A stretch of DNA of 64,000 nt from Tanypteryx hageni. Its lineage: Eukaryota; Arthropoda; Insecta; Odonata; Petaluridae. The stretch spans positions 212,899,504 to 212,963,503 of the forward strand of contig CM054113.1 of NCBI GenBank assembly GCA_028673005.1. Direction: 5' to 3'. The translations under genes were made by a program, and so were the position numbers. This document shows, one piece after another, positions 1 through 7,889 of this stretch. The notes under the pieces were generated by a model that saw only the letters and a program-made list of their open reading frames with translations, was not told the DNA's origin and did no database searches. Every line of letters begins with the position of its first letter. Within the stretch, counting starts at the first letter, position 1.

Positions 1-200
1 GGAGATACTGGTGAGGGGGAAGAGAGGGGAGAGGGGGAAGGGAGGGTAGAGCGTGAAGATAGGGGTGAGGGACAAGAGAGTGGAGAGGTGGAAGAGGAGG
101 GAGAGGGGGAAGAAAGGGGAGAGAGGGGAGGAGGGTGAGAAGGGGAAGAGGGGGGGAGAGGGAGAAGAGAGGGTAGAGGGGGAACAGGGGGGTGAGGGGG
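1..200. repeat. G-rich polypurine tract (right part)
   Basis: This is the end of an almost pure purine tract on the + strand, made of degenerate GAGGGGGAAGAGAGG-like motifs with many runs of four to seven G. Its left part lies before the window. ORFs in it (Gly/Glu/Arg-rich on +, Pro/Leu-rich on -) are composition artefacts. Runs of G and mirror-like purine blocks could form quadruplex or triplex DNA; that is inference. Confidence 0.9.
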
Positions 201-361
201 AAAATTTGGTATTCGATGTTGAGGAGTTTCAGGGTAGGGGTGATTTTAATAGGGGGGTGAATGGTGTTCGAGATATTCGATGATATTCCTTACGCGGGTG
301 GGCGACAATTTTGATTGCCGCTCGTTGGGACGTGCGCCCATCGTCATCCACGTGTTAGCGT
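201..361. other. Unassigned leader between polypurine tract and gag-like ORF
   Basis: This stretch lies just upstream of the gag-like remnant, so it could be leftover 5' untranslated or LTR-side sequence of the retroelement. I find no direct repeat of it downstream of the RT fragment, so an LTR cannot be shown. It contains two TATTCGATG motifs (near 210 and 275). Present in all units at the matching offset. Confidence 0.5.
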
Positions 362-838
362 ATGGTTCGCACCAGACTACACCCCACCACCCCTGGTCAA
401 GCGACCAACCAAGAACAGTCACTGAATATGGCTTCTACATCTTCCCCGGGCCACGGTCAACGTTCAGCTTCACCGCCTCTGTTTTCAGATGATCCGCGAT
501 TCCAACAGGCCATGGAAAAGATAGAATCGCTCTCGCAACAGTTATTCGTCTTTATGGAAACGAGATCTTCACATAACACGTCGGCGGGTTCAATTCCTCC
601 GCCGCCACCAACTTGGTCGAGTCTTCGCCGATCTGAACCTGCCACTGCCGATTTGCCACCAGACGCAGAAGTCTTACAGCTTGCGGGACAGGTCAGCACA
701 GCCATTGTCTCCAACAAGTTTCGCGCTCGTGACCTTCACGAGGCCACTCTACTTCTTAACCTTGCTTCTACGTGGGAGCAACTACCCATAGCGGCCAAAG
801 CCTTTTATATCATCGGCTTCGAGTGTTGGGAGTTGTAG
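362..838 (+). pseudogene. gag-like retroelement remnant
   Basis: This 158-codon ORF is in the same frame as the RT fragment downstream. The first ATG is at 362; the better context is AATATGG at 428 (Met-23), which also survives in units 3 and 5 where the upstream ATG is cut off by TGA. The product is Ser/Pro-rich with a Pro-rich stretch around residues 79-83, then a helix-prone region (RARDLHEATLLLNLASTWEQ). It ends at TAG 836-838. The sense of the protein continues in the frame starting from about 838 (VARHGWEIAARL) up to the poly-C run at 1009-1015, where it returns to the pol frame. I infer a capsid/gag role from its position ahead of RT, not from a recognised domain. Confidence 0.55.
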
Positions 839-883
839 CGCGGCATGGGTGGGAGATAGCCGCCCGATTGACCACGCTCGCTG

Positions 884-1765
884 ATGATGAAGCTTTGCAC
901 ATCCCCCCTGGGATTTTGCCTCAGCCACGGCCACAGGTGGTCGTGGCAAATCAACAACCATCGACGTCTACCTCCGGCTCCAGATCAAGGCCTTTGCAGC
1001 GACCCCAGCCCCCCCGAGCGCGCGGACGAGAAAGAGCCGTCACCCGCTCCGCGAGATATTGAACCACCGGTCCTTCATCTACCCGGATCTACAGCGCCTG
1101 TTCCGCACCAGGGCCTGGATCCAGAGCTTGAGGACATATTTTTGGCATGGAGAGACTCAGCCAAACCTGACGACCCTGTTACCTGGGACACCGACCTCCA
1201 GGACAACGCCTCAACAGCTGATTCCCAGGATTCTGGCTTATCCACGGATTCACGAGATGGCAGTCCCACTCGTGAAGAAGATCCTGAACAAGGTAGCGGA
1301 CTGCCCTTCAACTGGGAAGGCGCAATCCCACCTCCAGCGGGCCCTGCACAAGCAATTAGACCCGTAAGTACTTGGCTGCCAGTGCCCTTTCCATATCCTT
1401 ATGCCAGTGCCTCGGTGTATGAGTTATTTAGAGATGGTGCATATCTTCCTAAGCCACCCCAAGCTCCCTATGTATATGCGCCCTCACAAGACTCCCCAGA
1501 ATTAATAGAAACTATAGAAAGATTGATTTTAAGAGGAGTTTTGTCGCAGGCTCCAGTCCGGTGTGCCTTTAATGCTAGGCTTATTCCCAAGGCCCGTGGA
1601 GGATTTCGGCTTATACATGATCTATCCGCATGGACAGATTTTTATAATAAGCCCGATTTTAAGCTCAAAGATGCAGCTCAAGCGATGCTATTGATACCCT
1701 TTTCACTGCGGGTGATTAAACTTGACCTGGAGGAAGCATTTTTCCAAATTCCAATCAAAAATTAG
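884..1765 (+). pseudogene. Retrotransposon pol fragment: acidic linker plus N-terminal reverse transcriptase
   Basis: The open frame is 293 codons, but about the first 42 residues overlap gag sense in another frame; true pol sense starts after the poly-C run (ERADE). Residues ~45-160 are an acidic Ser/Asp/Pro-rich linker. RT homology starts near residue 204 (SPELIETIERLILRG). It continues with a fingers-type block at 238-248 (RGGFRLIHDLS) and motif A at 279-287 (KLDLEEAFF), with Asp-281 as the first catalytic aspartate. The frame stops at TAG 1763-1765, six residues after motif A, so the YxDD box, thumb, RNase H and integrase or recombinase are missing. The KLDLEEAFFQIPI form resembles DIRS/Ngaro or Ty3-like RTs; I cannot decide between them. 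No enzyme could be active. Confidence 0.8.
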
Positions 1766-1953
1766 CATTTGAGCCTCAGTAAGACAGAGTAAGCACTGCA
1801 TGTGGCCCACAGCCCACCAGTTTGACAAACCTGATGTATGACAGACAAACTCTGACATGATCTGTGAAGGAACGATTAAAAAATATATTCCGAACCTACA
1901 ACATTTTCCACACAAAAGTCAGCGTCAGTCATAATTACGACTTATGTTTAAGA
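1766..1953. other. Junction between RT fragment and hAT element
   Basis: The first part holds a detached hAT right end (1785-1833). The rest, 1834-1945, is AT-rich and I see nothing recognisable in it. 1946-1953 is the left target-site duplication of the following hAT element. The small - strand ORF across this region (1703-1915) overlaps RT sense and is not a credible gene. Confidence 0.6.
1785..1833. mobile_element. Detached right end of a hAT element
   Basis: Reverse-complemented, the sequence starts CAGGTTTGTCAAACTGG and continues with GGGCTGTGGGCCACATGC, the CAG(n)GTGTCAAAC...GGGCC-type terminus common in hAT elements. The outer end would be at 1833. No matching left end or 8 bp duplication is visible, so the rest was lost. 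Present at the same offset in every unit. Confidence 0.5.
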
Positions 1954-2225
1954 CAGTGGTGCATTTTTTAATTGCAGGCAACACAAGCACGGATAAATTT
2001 GCTAAGTGACATGCAATTCATTAAAAACCTACTATCAATATATAGACAATTTAAGTAGGTACTTATGGTAGGTTCTAAAGCCATCTTTATCGCCTTTCGA
2101 TAATTATCTTTCTCCCTATTGATTCGATGGTTAGGTAAGACGATGGATTAATTAAATTCAAAATTCTAAGAAGGCTCCGTGGGCCACCTGAAATCGAGAT
2201 GCGGGCCACAGGTTGCACACCACTG
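1954..2225. mobile_element. Non-autonomous hAT element (272 bp) with 8 bp TSD
   Basis: The left end starts CAGTGGTGCA and the right end is TGCACACCACTG, so the inverted termini share CAGTGGTG. The element is flanked by perfect direct repeats GTTTAAGA at 1946-1953 and 2226-2233, the 8 bp target duplication expected of hAT transposition. The right subterminal part (GTGGGCCACCTGAAATCGAG, then GCGGGCCACAGG) has the GGGCC-rich composition common in hAT ends. There is no transposase ORF, so it moved in trans. Confidence 0.85.
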
Positions 2226-2233
2226 GTTTAAGA

Positions 2234-3283
2234 GATAGAAATCTCAAGTGAGGTATGTACGCTGTAACTGATTTAATTTTTGATTGTTCCATTAATTACT
2301 ACCTACTGGTTATAAAATAAATAGGCAAATCACAAATTCTGTATTTCCTTTGACTTCGCTTCTGATATATCCTTTACCAGTGCTTAGACGTTAGACAAAG
2401 CCGTTATAATTTATCCTTTTTGACACGATAGCATTCATCGCTAAGAACGCCTTCTCTTCCGACTCATACGGGGCGGACGGAAGAGAGTGTGACAGACATC
2501 CAAACCATCCCGAGATGACGTTTCATACTAGCCAGGCACCTCGTAGTTCCAAATTCTATCACGTGTGGCGCCGCTGTAGCTGCTGGACGAGCAATTCTTG
2601 TAGTTTTCCTATTCACTCCATATAAAGTTTCGTTTATTTGCCATAAGTGCTTTTCCACAATTTGATGGAAAATTGTTTGATATAAATTCATTATATCAAA
2701 CTAGGAGCCTTTTTTCTCGTGCCGTCCAGCGGTACATCATTGTTGGCTGTTTCCGTGGCAACCTCGCCATTCAGAACTATACAATTGTTCACGGAGGAGA
2801 GAAGTAATGAACGATAGAGGTAACTTTTTTCTTTGTCCACAATATTAATGAAAATCTGGTAAATCTCAGATCTTTGATCGTAGCATAGCTCAGGTGATTA
2901 GTGGAATTATAGCTAAATGTAGGGTTAATTCTCATTGCAATTAAAGAACTAATATCCGTCATGAAAGCAAGAAAACCTAAGTTGGCATTTGATATAATCG
3001 AGCTTAGTGACTTTGAATGCCGATAACCATAAACTTAGACGCAGATTCCTTCGTGGGTGTCGCTAATCACGGATCCCGCTTCCGGTGCACCCCGATCACC
3101 ATACCTTGACCGCTACAAACGCTGTCCACTGGCAATGATTTTTTCGTCCTCGGCAATAAGACTAGCTATTCATGCTTACGGAACCAGTGAATTATGCAAT
3201 CCGATCAGTGTCCTATCTTGCATTATCAAAACGTTTACTTTCCTAAGGAGATAGGTTGTATCAATCCATTATTTTAACAATGG
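2234..3283. other. Unassigned inter-element region
   Basis: About 1 kb with no recognisable gene. The - strand frame at 2464-2691 and the + strand frame at 3057-3254 are short, match no family I know, and the latter lacks an ATG start (GTG). Both keep an open frame in most units mainly because the units are near identical. A palindrome sits at 2675-2701. In units 9 and 13 (CATAGACTAAGACG near 39886 and 58318) a change opens a 93-codon - strand frame, which I read as chance. Confidence 0.6.
2675..2701. repeat. Palindrome with 11 bp arms
   Basis: GTTTGATATAA, a 5 bp loop, then TTATATCAAAC: a perfect inverted repeat. The loop is ATTCA in units 1, 6 and 14 and GTTCA in the others, while the arms stay unchanged in the copies I inspected. 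It could be a small hairpin or a protein site; no function can be read from it. Confidence 0.8.
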
Positions 3284-3601
3284 GTGACAAATAGGGTGTT
3301 GATCATGTTGAGAAAAAGGATTCTTCCAATTCCAAGGTTAACAAGGAATCCGATGAAGTTATCACATGAATTTAAAAAAAGTTGCGTTGCTAAATCAGTG
3401 TTGTTGAAATCCACCGGACATGAGATATCAAGGCTTGCTGTCATGCTTGCAGTCATATCCGTCGTGCGAAATCTGACTCCCTACTTAATTTTAAATCGTA
3501 TAATGATGCCAAAGGAAAAGTTACCGTCAGGTGTGATCTTTCACGCGCATAAGAAAGGGTGGATGAACGAAGAACCTGTGTTAGATTGGCTGAAGGTTGT
3601 T

Positions 3602-3705
3602 TGGGGTCGCGTTCTATTCAAGGTTTAGTTTTTTCCTCTAAAAACTTTCCGAAAATCTTAGGGTCGCGTTATATTTAAGGTCGCTTTATATTCGAGACAA
3701 TACGG
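3602..3705 (+). repeat. Subterminal repeats of the pogo-type element
   Basis: Three related motifs approach the right end: GGTCGCGTTCTATTCAAGG near 3605, GGTCGCGTTATATTTAAGG near 3662, and GGTCGCTTTATATTCGAGAC near 3679. Repeated motifs near a terminus usually bind the transposase. The first motif overlaps the end of the transposase frame, which marks the internal deletion junction. Confidence 0.65.
3691..3705 (+). other. CENP-B-box-like motif at transposon terminus
   Basis: The terminus reads TTCGAGACAATACGG. The CENP-B box core is TTCG, four bases, A, two bases, CGGG. Here the spacing after A is three bases and the last G of the core is missing (CGGT). CENP-B is itself derived from a pogo-like transposase. 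The motif is unchanged in all 14 units (for example 8297-8311, 12903-12917, 63583-63597). Binding is inference. Confidence 0.4.
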
Positions 3706-3792
3706 TAGTTCGTGAGTACAACCACTTCAATCTAAGTAGATAAATGAGTTAATACAAACGATAGTTTTAAGATATTATTTTTTTGATAATCT
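3706..3792. other. Short spacer after the pogo-type terminus
   Basis: AT-rich and starting with the TA that would be the target dinucleotide. Nothing recognisable. Confidence 0.5.
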
Positions 3793-4080
3793 ATGAATAG
3801 TTCAAAAGGTATAAAAATGAGCAAGCCATCGACATACGTTATATTTGAAATACTTTTCTCATTTCTGTCTGTTGAGTTATTCCAGACCTCCACCAAATCC
3901 GCCAGGATATGGGCAATATTGTTCCTGATATCGTGCATCATCGCCATCGCCTGGCGGATTTGGTGGGGTCTGCGTCGTTACTTGGTCGGCCGGCGGCGAG
4001 GATGGTCTCCTGAAGACCCCGGCGCAAACAACTTGCCCTTTCCTTCCCCTGTAAGTATAGTAAGCCTAAAGCGGCAATAA
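3793..4080 (+). CDS. Hypothetical ORF with one predicted membrane segment
   Basis: 95 codons with ATG at 3793 and a second at 3817. Visible features are a hydrophobic N-terminal stretch at residues 15-30, a stronger hydrophobic segment at ~38-58 and an Arg-rich stretch at 61-69. No family recognised. A consensus donor (CCT|GTAAGTAT) falls exactly on a codon boundary after residue 86 at 4050. Joining it to TTATTTCAG at 4448 would add 25 codons ending in TAG; this spliced model is inference. An overlapping - strand frame (3732-3947) is equally open, and much of the coding similarity between strands comes from the foldback at 3884-3971. Other copies start at 8399, 13005, 17611, 22224, 26830, 31436, 36042, 40648, 45265, 49870, 59076 and 63685. 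It may not be a gene. Confidence 0.25.
   Translation: MNSSKGIKMSKPSTYVIFEILFSFLSVELFQTSTKSARIWAILFLISCIIAIAWRIWWGLRRYLVGRRRGWSPEDPGANNLPFPSPVSIVSLKRQ
3884..3971. repeat. Foldback with ~22 bp arms and 43 nt loop
   Basis: The left arm 3884-3906 and right arm 3950-3971 contain a perfect 17 bp inverted repeat (CCACCAAATCCGCCAGG and its complement), extended by AGACC/GGTCT across a one-base bulge. Later units weaken it: AGACG in place of AGACC in units 9 and 11-14, and CCACCAGG in unit 10. Origin unknown; it may be a relic of an inverted duplication. Confidence 0.8.
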
Positions 4081-4448
4081 TATATTTCTTCTCTTATTTC
4101 ATTAACACTTCTAATACGTTATTTTCAATAGTTGATAACAAAAGTGTCCAATCGTCTCTGACGAATACGGAAAGGTCGTTTTCGAAGAAAATAACCCATT
4201 TTCATTATTCTCCTTCATCAGTGTGCCTAGTGCAGTAGAAATTAGTTAAAACAAGTCAAGTGGGTGCAGTAGGATATAGCTTTATTGGCTGAACAGTAGG
4301 AATAAAGCATGAGAATTTTGCAGAGTTATGTTTATTATTACTATTTAGTTTAAGTATCTTGATTTTTAATAGAGATTTGTAGATTCTACAAATCAGTTAA
4401 TATTTAGCTCTCCATTCATTAATTGGTTTATCCTGGCAATTATTTCAG
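4051..4448 (+). other. AT-rich spacer / candidate intron
   Basis: The stretch begins GTAAGTAT and ends TTATTTCAG, good matches to GT-AG splice sites, and is AT-rich with stops in all frames. The first splice-like acceptor inside is TTTTCAATAG near 4130. No gene is recognisable in it. A short palindrome lies at 4374-4394. Confidence 0.3.
4374..4394. repeat. Palindrome with 10 bp arms
   Basis: GATTTGTAGA, one base, TCTACAAATC: perfect arms around a single T. Conserved in the units except unit 6, where the left arm starts GGTTTG (near 27412). Confidence 0.8.
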
Positions 4449-4806
4449 GTGGAGGAGAGGGCAGAGGAGGAGGAATTTCAGGGGGTGGTGATTGATGGAG
4501 GCGATGATAGGGTTGCGGTGGGATAGGGGGAGGAGGTGTGGAGAGGGAAGCGGGAGTGGGTTCAGTGGTTCAAGCTGGTGGAGAGGGAGGAGATGGTGGA
4601 GAGGGAGGAGATACTGGTGAGGGGGAAGAGAGGGGAGAGGGGGAAGGGAGGGTAGAGCGTGAAGATAGGGGTGAGGGACAAGAGAGTGGAGAGGTGGAAG
4701 AGGAGGGAGAGGGGGAAGAAAGGGGAGAGAGGGGAGGAGGGTGAGAAGGGGAAGAGGGGGGGAGAGGGAGAAGAGAGGGTAGAGGGGGAACAGGGGGGTG
4801 AGGGGG
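4449..4806. repeat. G-rich polypurine tract
   Basis: This is the first complete copy, about 358 bp. Its left third (4449-4606) has near-direct repeats of GGTGGAGAGGGAGGAGAT interspersed with unique bases; the right part is nearly all G and A. It follows a TTATTTCAG that looks like a splice acceptor. Most single-base length changes between units fall here. Confidence 0.92.
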
Positions 4807-4967
4807 AAAATTTGGTATTCGATGTTGAGGAGTTTCAGGGTAGGGGTGATTTTAATAGGGGGGTGAATGGTGTTCGAGATATTCGATGATATTCCTTACG
4901 CGGGTGGGCGACAATTTTGATTGCCGCTCGTTGGGACGTGCGCCCATCGTCATCCACGTGTTAGCGT

Positions 4968-5444
4968 ATGGTTCGCACCAGACTACACCCCACCACCCCT
5001 GGTCAAGCGACCAACCAAGAACAGTCACTGAATATGGCTTCTACATCTTCCCCGGGCCACGGTCAACGTTCAGCTTCACCGCCTCTGTTTTCAGATGATC
5101 CGCGATTCCAACAGGCCATGGAAAAGATAGAATCGCTCTCGCAACAGTTATTCGTCTTTATGGAAACGAGATCTTCACATAACACGTCGGCGGGTTCAAT
5201 TCCTCCGCCGCCACCAACTTGGTCGAGTCTTCGCCGATCTGAACCTGCCACTGCCGATTTGCCACCAGACGCAGAAGTCTTACAGCTTGCGGGACAGGTC
5301 AGCACAGCCATTGTCTCCAACAAGTTTCGCGCTCGTGACCTTCACGAGGCCACTCTACTTCTTAACCTTGCTTCTACGTGGGAGCAACTACCCATAGCGG
5401 CCAAAGCCTTTTATATCATCGGCTTCGAGTGTTGGGAGTTGTAG
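4968..5444 (+). pseudogene. gag-like retroelement remnant, unit 2
   Basis: Same protein as the unit 1 copy with no coding difference that I can see, and the same TAG and frame change at the end. Confidence 0.55.
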
Positions 5445-5489
5445 CGCGGCATGGGTGGGAGATAGCCGCCCGATTGACCACGCTCGCTG

Positions 5490-6371
5490 ATGATGAAGCT
5501 TTGCACATCCCCCCTGGGATTTTGCCTCAGCCACGGCCACAGGTGGTCGTGGCAAATCAACAACCATCGACGTCTACCTCCGGCTCCAGATCAAGGCCTT
5601 TGCAGCGACCCCAGCCCCCCCGAGCGCGCGGACGAGAAAGAGCCGTCACCCGCTCCGCGAGATATTGAACCACCGGTCCTTCATCTACCCGGATCTACAG
5701 CGCCTGTTCCGCACCAGGGCCTGGATCCAGAGCTTGAGGACATATTTTTGGCATGGAGAGACTCAGCCAAACCTGACGACCCTGTTACCTGGGACACCGA
5801 CCTCCAGGACAACGCCTCAACAGCTGATTCCCAGGATTCTGGCTTATCCACGGATTCACGAGATGGCAGTCCCACTCGTGAAGAAGATCCTGAACAAGGT
5901 AGCGGACTGCCCTTCAACTGGGAAGGCGCAATCCCACCTCCAGCGGGCCCTGCACAAGCAATTAGACCCGTAAGTACTTGGCTGCCAGTGCCCTTTCCAT
6001 ATCCTTATGCCAGTGCCTCGGTGTATGAGTTATTTAGAGATGGTGCATATCTTCCTAAGCCACCCCAAGCTCCCTATGTATATGCGCCCTCACAAGACTC
6101 CCCAGAATTAATAGAAACTATAGAAAGATTGATTTTAAGAGGAGTTTTGTCGCAGGCTCCAGTCCGGTGTGCCTTTAATGCTAGGCTTATTCCCAAGGCC
6201 CGTGGAGGATTTCAGCTTATACATGATCTATCCGCATGGACAGATTTTTATAATAAGCCCGATTTTAAGCTCAAAGATGCAGCTCAAGCGATGCTATTGA
6301 TACCCTTTTCACCGCGGATGATTAAACTTGACCTGGAGGAAGCATTTTTCCAAATTCCAATCAAAAATTAG
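5490..6371 (+). pseudogene. Retrotransposon pol fragment, unit 2
   Basis: Same truncation point as unit 1. Arg is replaced by Gln in the fingers block (RGGFQL), and the residues before motif A read SPRMIK. Confidence 0.8.
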
Positions 6372-6559
6372 CATTTGAGCCTCAGTAAGACAGAGTAAGC
6401 ACTGCATGTGGCCCACAGCCCACCAGTTTGACAAACCTGATGTATGACAGACAAACTCTGACATGATCTCTGAAGGAACGATTAAAAAATATATTCCGAA
6501 CCTACAACATTTTCCACACAAAAGTCAGCGTCAGTCATAATTACGACTTATGTTTAAGA

Positions 6560-6831
6560 CAGTGGTGCATTTTTTAATTGCAGGCAACACAAGCACGGAT
6601 AAATTTGCTAAGTGACATGCAATTTATTAAAAACCTACTATCAATATATAGACAATTTAAGTAGGTACTTATGGTAGGTTCTAAAGCCATCTTTATCGCC
6701 TTTCGATAATTATCTTTCTCCCTATTGATTCGATGGTTAGGTAAGACGATGGATTAATTAAATTCAAAATTCTTAGAAGGCTCCGTGGGCCACCTGAAAT
6801 CGAGATGCGGGCCACAGGTTGCACACCACTG
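6560..6831. mobile_element. Non-autonomous hAT element, unit 2
   Basis: Both ends and both GTTTAAGA duplications are intact; internal variant TTCTTAGAAGG. Confidence 0.85.
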
Positions 6832-7889
6832 GTTTAAGAGATAGAAATCTCAAGTGAGGTATGTACGCTGTAACTGATTTAATTTTTGATTGTTCCATTA
6901 ATTACTACCTACTGGTTATAAAATAAATAGGCAAATCACAAATTCTGTATTTCCTTTCACTTCGCTTCTGATATATCCTTTACCAGTGCTTAGACGTTAG
7001 ACCAAGCCGTTATAATTTATCCTTTTTGACACGATAGCATTCATCGCTAAGAACGCCTTCTCTTCCGACTCAAACGGGGCGGACGGAAGAGAGTGTGACA
7101 GACATCCAAACGATCCCGAGATGACGTTTCATATTAGCCAGCCACCTCGTAGTTCCAAATTCTATCACGTGTGGCGCCGCTGTAGCTGCTGGACGAGCAA
7201 TTCTTGTAGTTTTCCTATTCACTCCATATAAAGTTTCGTTTATTTGCCATAAGTGCTTTTCCACAATTTGATGGAAAATTGTTTGATATAAGTTCATTAT
7301 ATCAAACTAGGAGCCTTTTTTCTCGTGCCGTCCAGCGGTACATCATTGTTGGCTGTTTCCGTGGCAACCTCGCCATTCAGAACTATACAATTGTTCACGG
7401 AGGAGAGAAGTAATGAACGATAGAGGTAACTTTTTTCTTTGTCCACAATATTAATGAAAATCTGGTAAATCTCAGATCTTTGATCGTAGCATAGCTCAGG
7501 TGATTAGTGGAATTATAGCTAAATGTAGGGTTAATTCTCATTGCAATTAAAGAACTAATATCCGTCATGAAAGCAAGAAAACCTAAGTTGGCATTTGATA
7601 TAATCGAGCTTAGTGACTTTGAATGCCGATAACCATAAACTTAGACGCAGATTCCTTCGTGGGTGTCGCTAATCACGGATCCCGCTTCCGGTGCACCCCG
7701 ATCACCATACCTTGACCGCTACAAACGCTGTCCACTGGCAATGATTTTTTCGTCCTCGGCAATAAGACTAGCTATTCATGCTTACGGAACCAGTGAATTA
7801 TGCAATCCGATCAGTGTCCTATCTTGCATTATCAAAACGTTTACTTTCCTAAGGAGATAGGTTGTATCAATCCATTATTTTAACAATGG

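Larger units (their letters stand above)
3284..3705 (+). mobile_element. pogo/Tigger-type transposon remnant: DDE transposase fragment joined to right terminus
   Basis: The frame 3284-3628 (114 codons; first ATG is codon 8, the frame itself opens with GTG) carries a clear piece of a pogo/Tigger (DDE_1) transposase from about residue 44 to 109. It has TGHEISRLAVMLAV, a LTPYLI block, PKEKLPSGV and KGWMNEE followed by a VLDWL..VW block. The upstream DNA-binding part, the first catalytic Asp region and the C-terminal half are absent; VWGR runs straight into the element's terminal repeats. The right end is at 3705 (…GACAATACGG) followed by TA, the target dinucleotide of this superfamily. No left end is visible. 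It is a dead fragment. Confidence 0.8.
1..4606. repeat. Repeat unit 1 (reference unit)
   Basis: This 4606 bp unit is used here as the reference for offsets. Diagnostic variants are an RT reading LRVIK before motif A, TTCTAAG near 2165 and CTCATACGG near 2465. These are shared with unit 6, which makes units 1 and 6 sister copies five units apart. Differences from unit 6 include CAATTCATT near 2015 and GACAAAG near 2395. Confidence 0.95.

Noticed and set aside
201..361. Long terminal repeat of the retroelement
   Set aside because: No second copy of this stretch lies on the other side of the gag-pol remnant within the unit, so an LTR pair cannot be shown.
457..717. - strand 86-codon ORF opposite gag
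   Set aside because: Antisense of the gag-like frame with no recognisable content.
1075..1311. - strand ORF opposite the pol linker
   Set aside because: Antisense shadow, lost in units 7, 9 and 11.
1059..1367. 102-codon + strand ORF overlapping the pol linker
   Set aside because: It lies in a different frame over the acidic linker; the pol frame connects in phase to the RT motifs, so this is a shadow.
2464..2691. - strand 75-codon ORF
   Set aside because: No family resemblance and absent from units 10 and 11; conservation elsewhere follows from unit identity.
4538..4889. + strand Gly/Glu/Arg-rich ORFs across the polypurine tract
   Set aside because: Composition of GGA/GAG/GGG codons explains them; frames overlap each other and break when the tract changes length (units 5 and 10-14).
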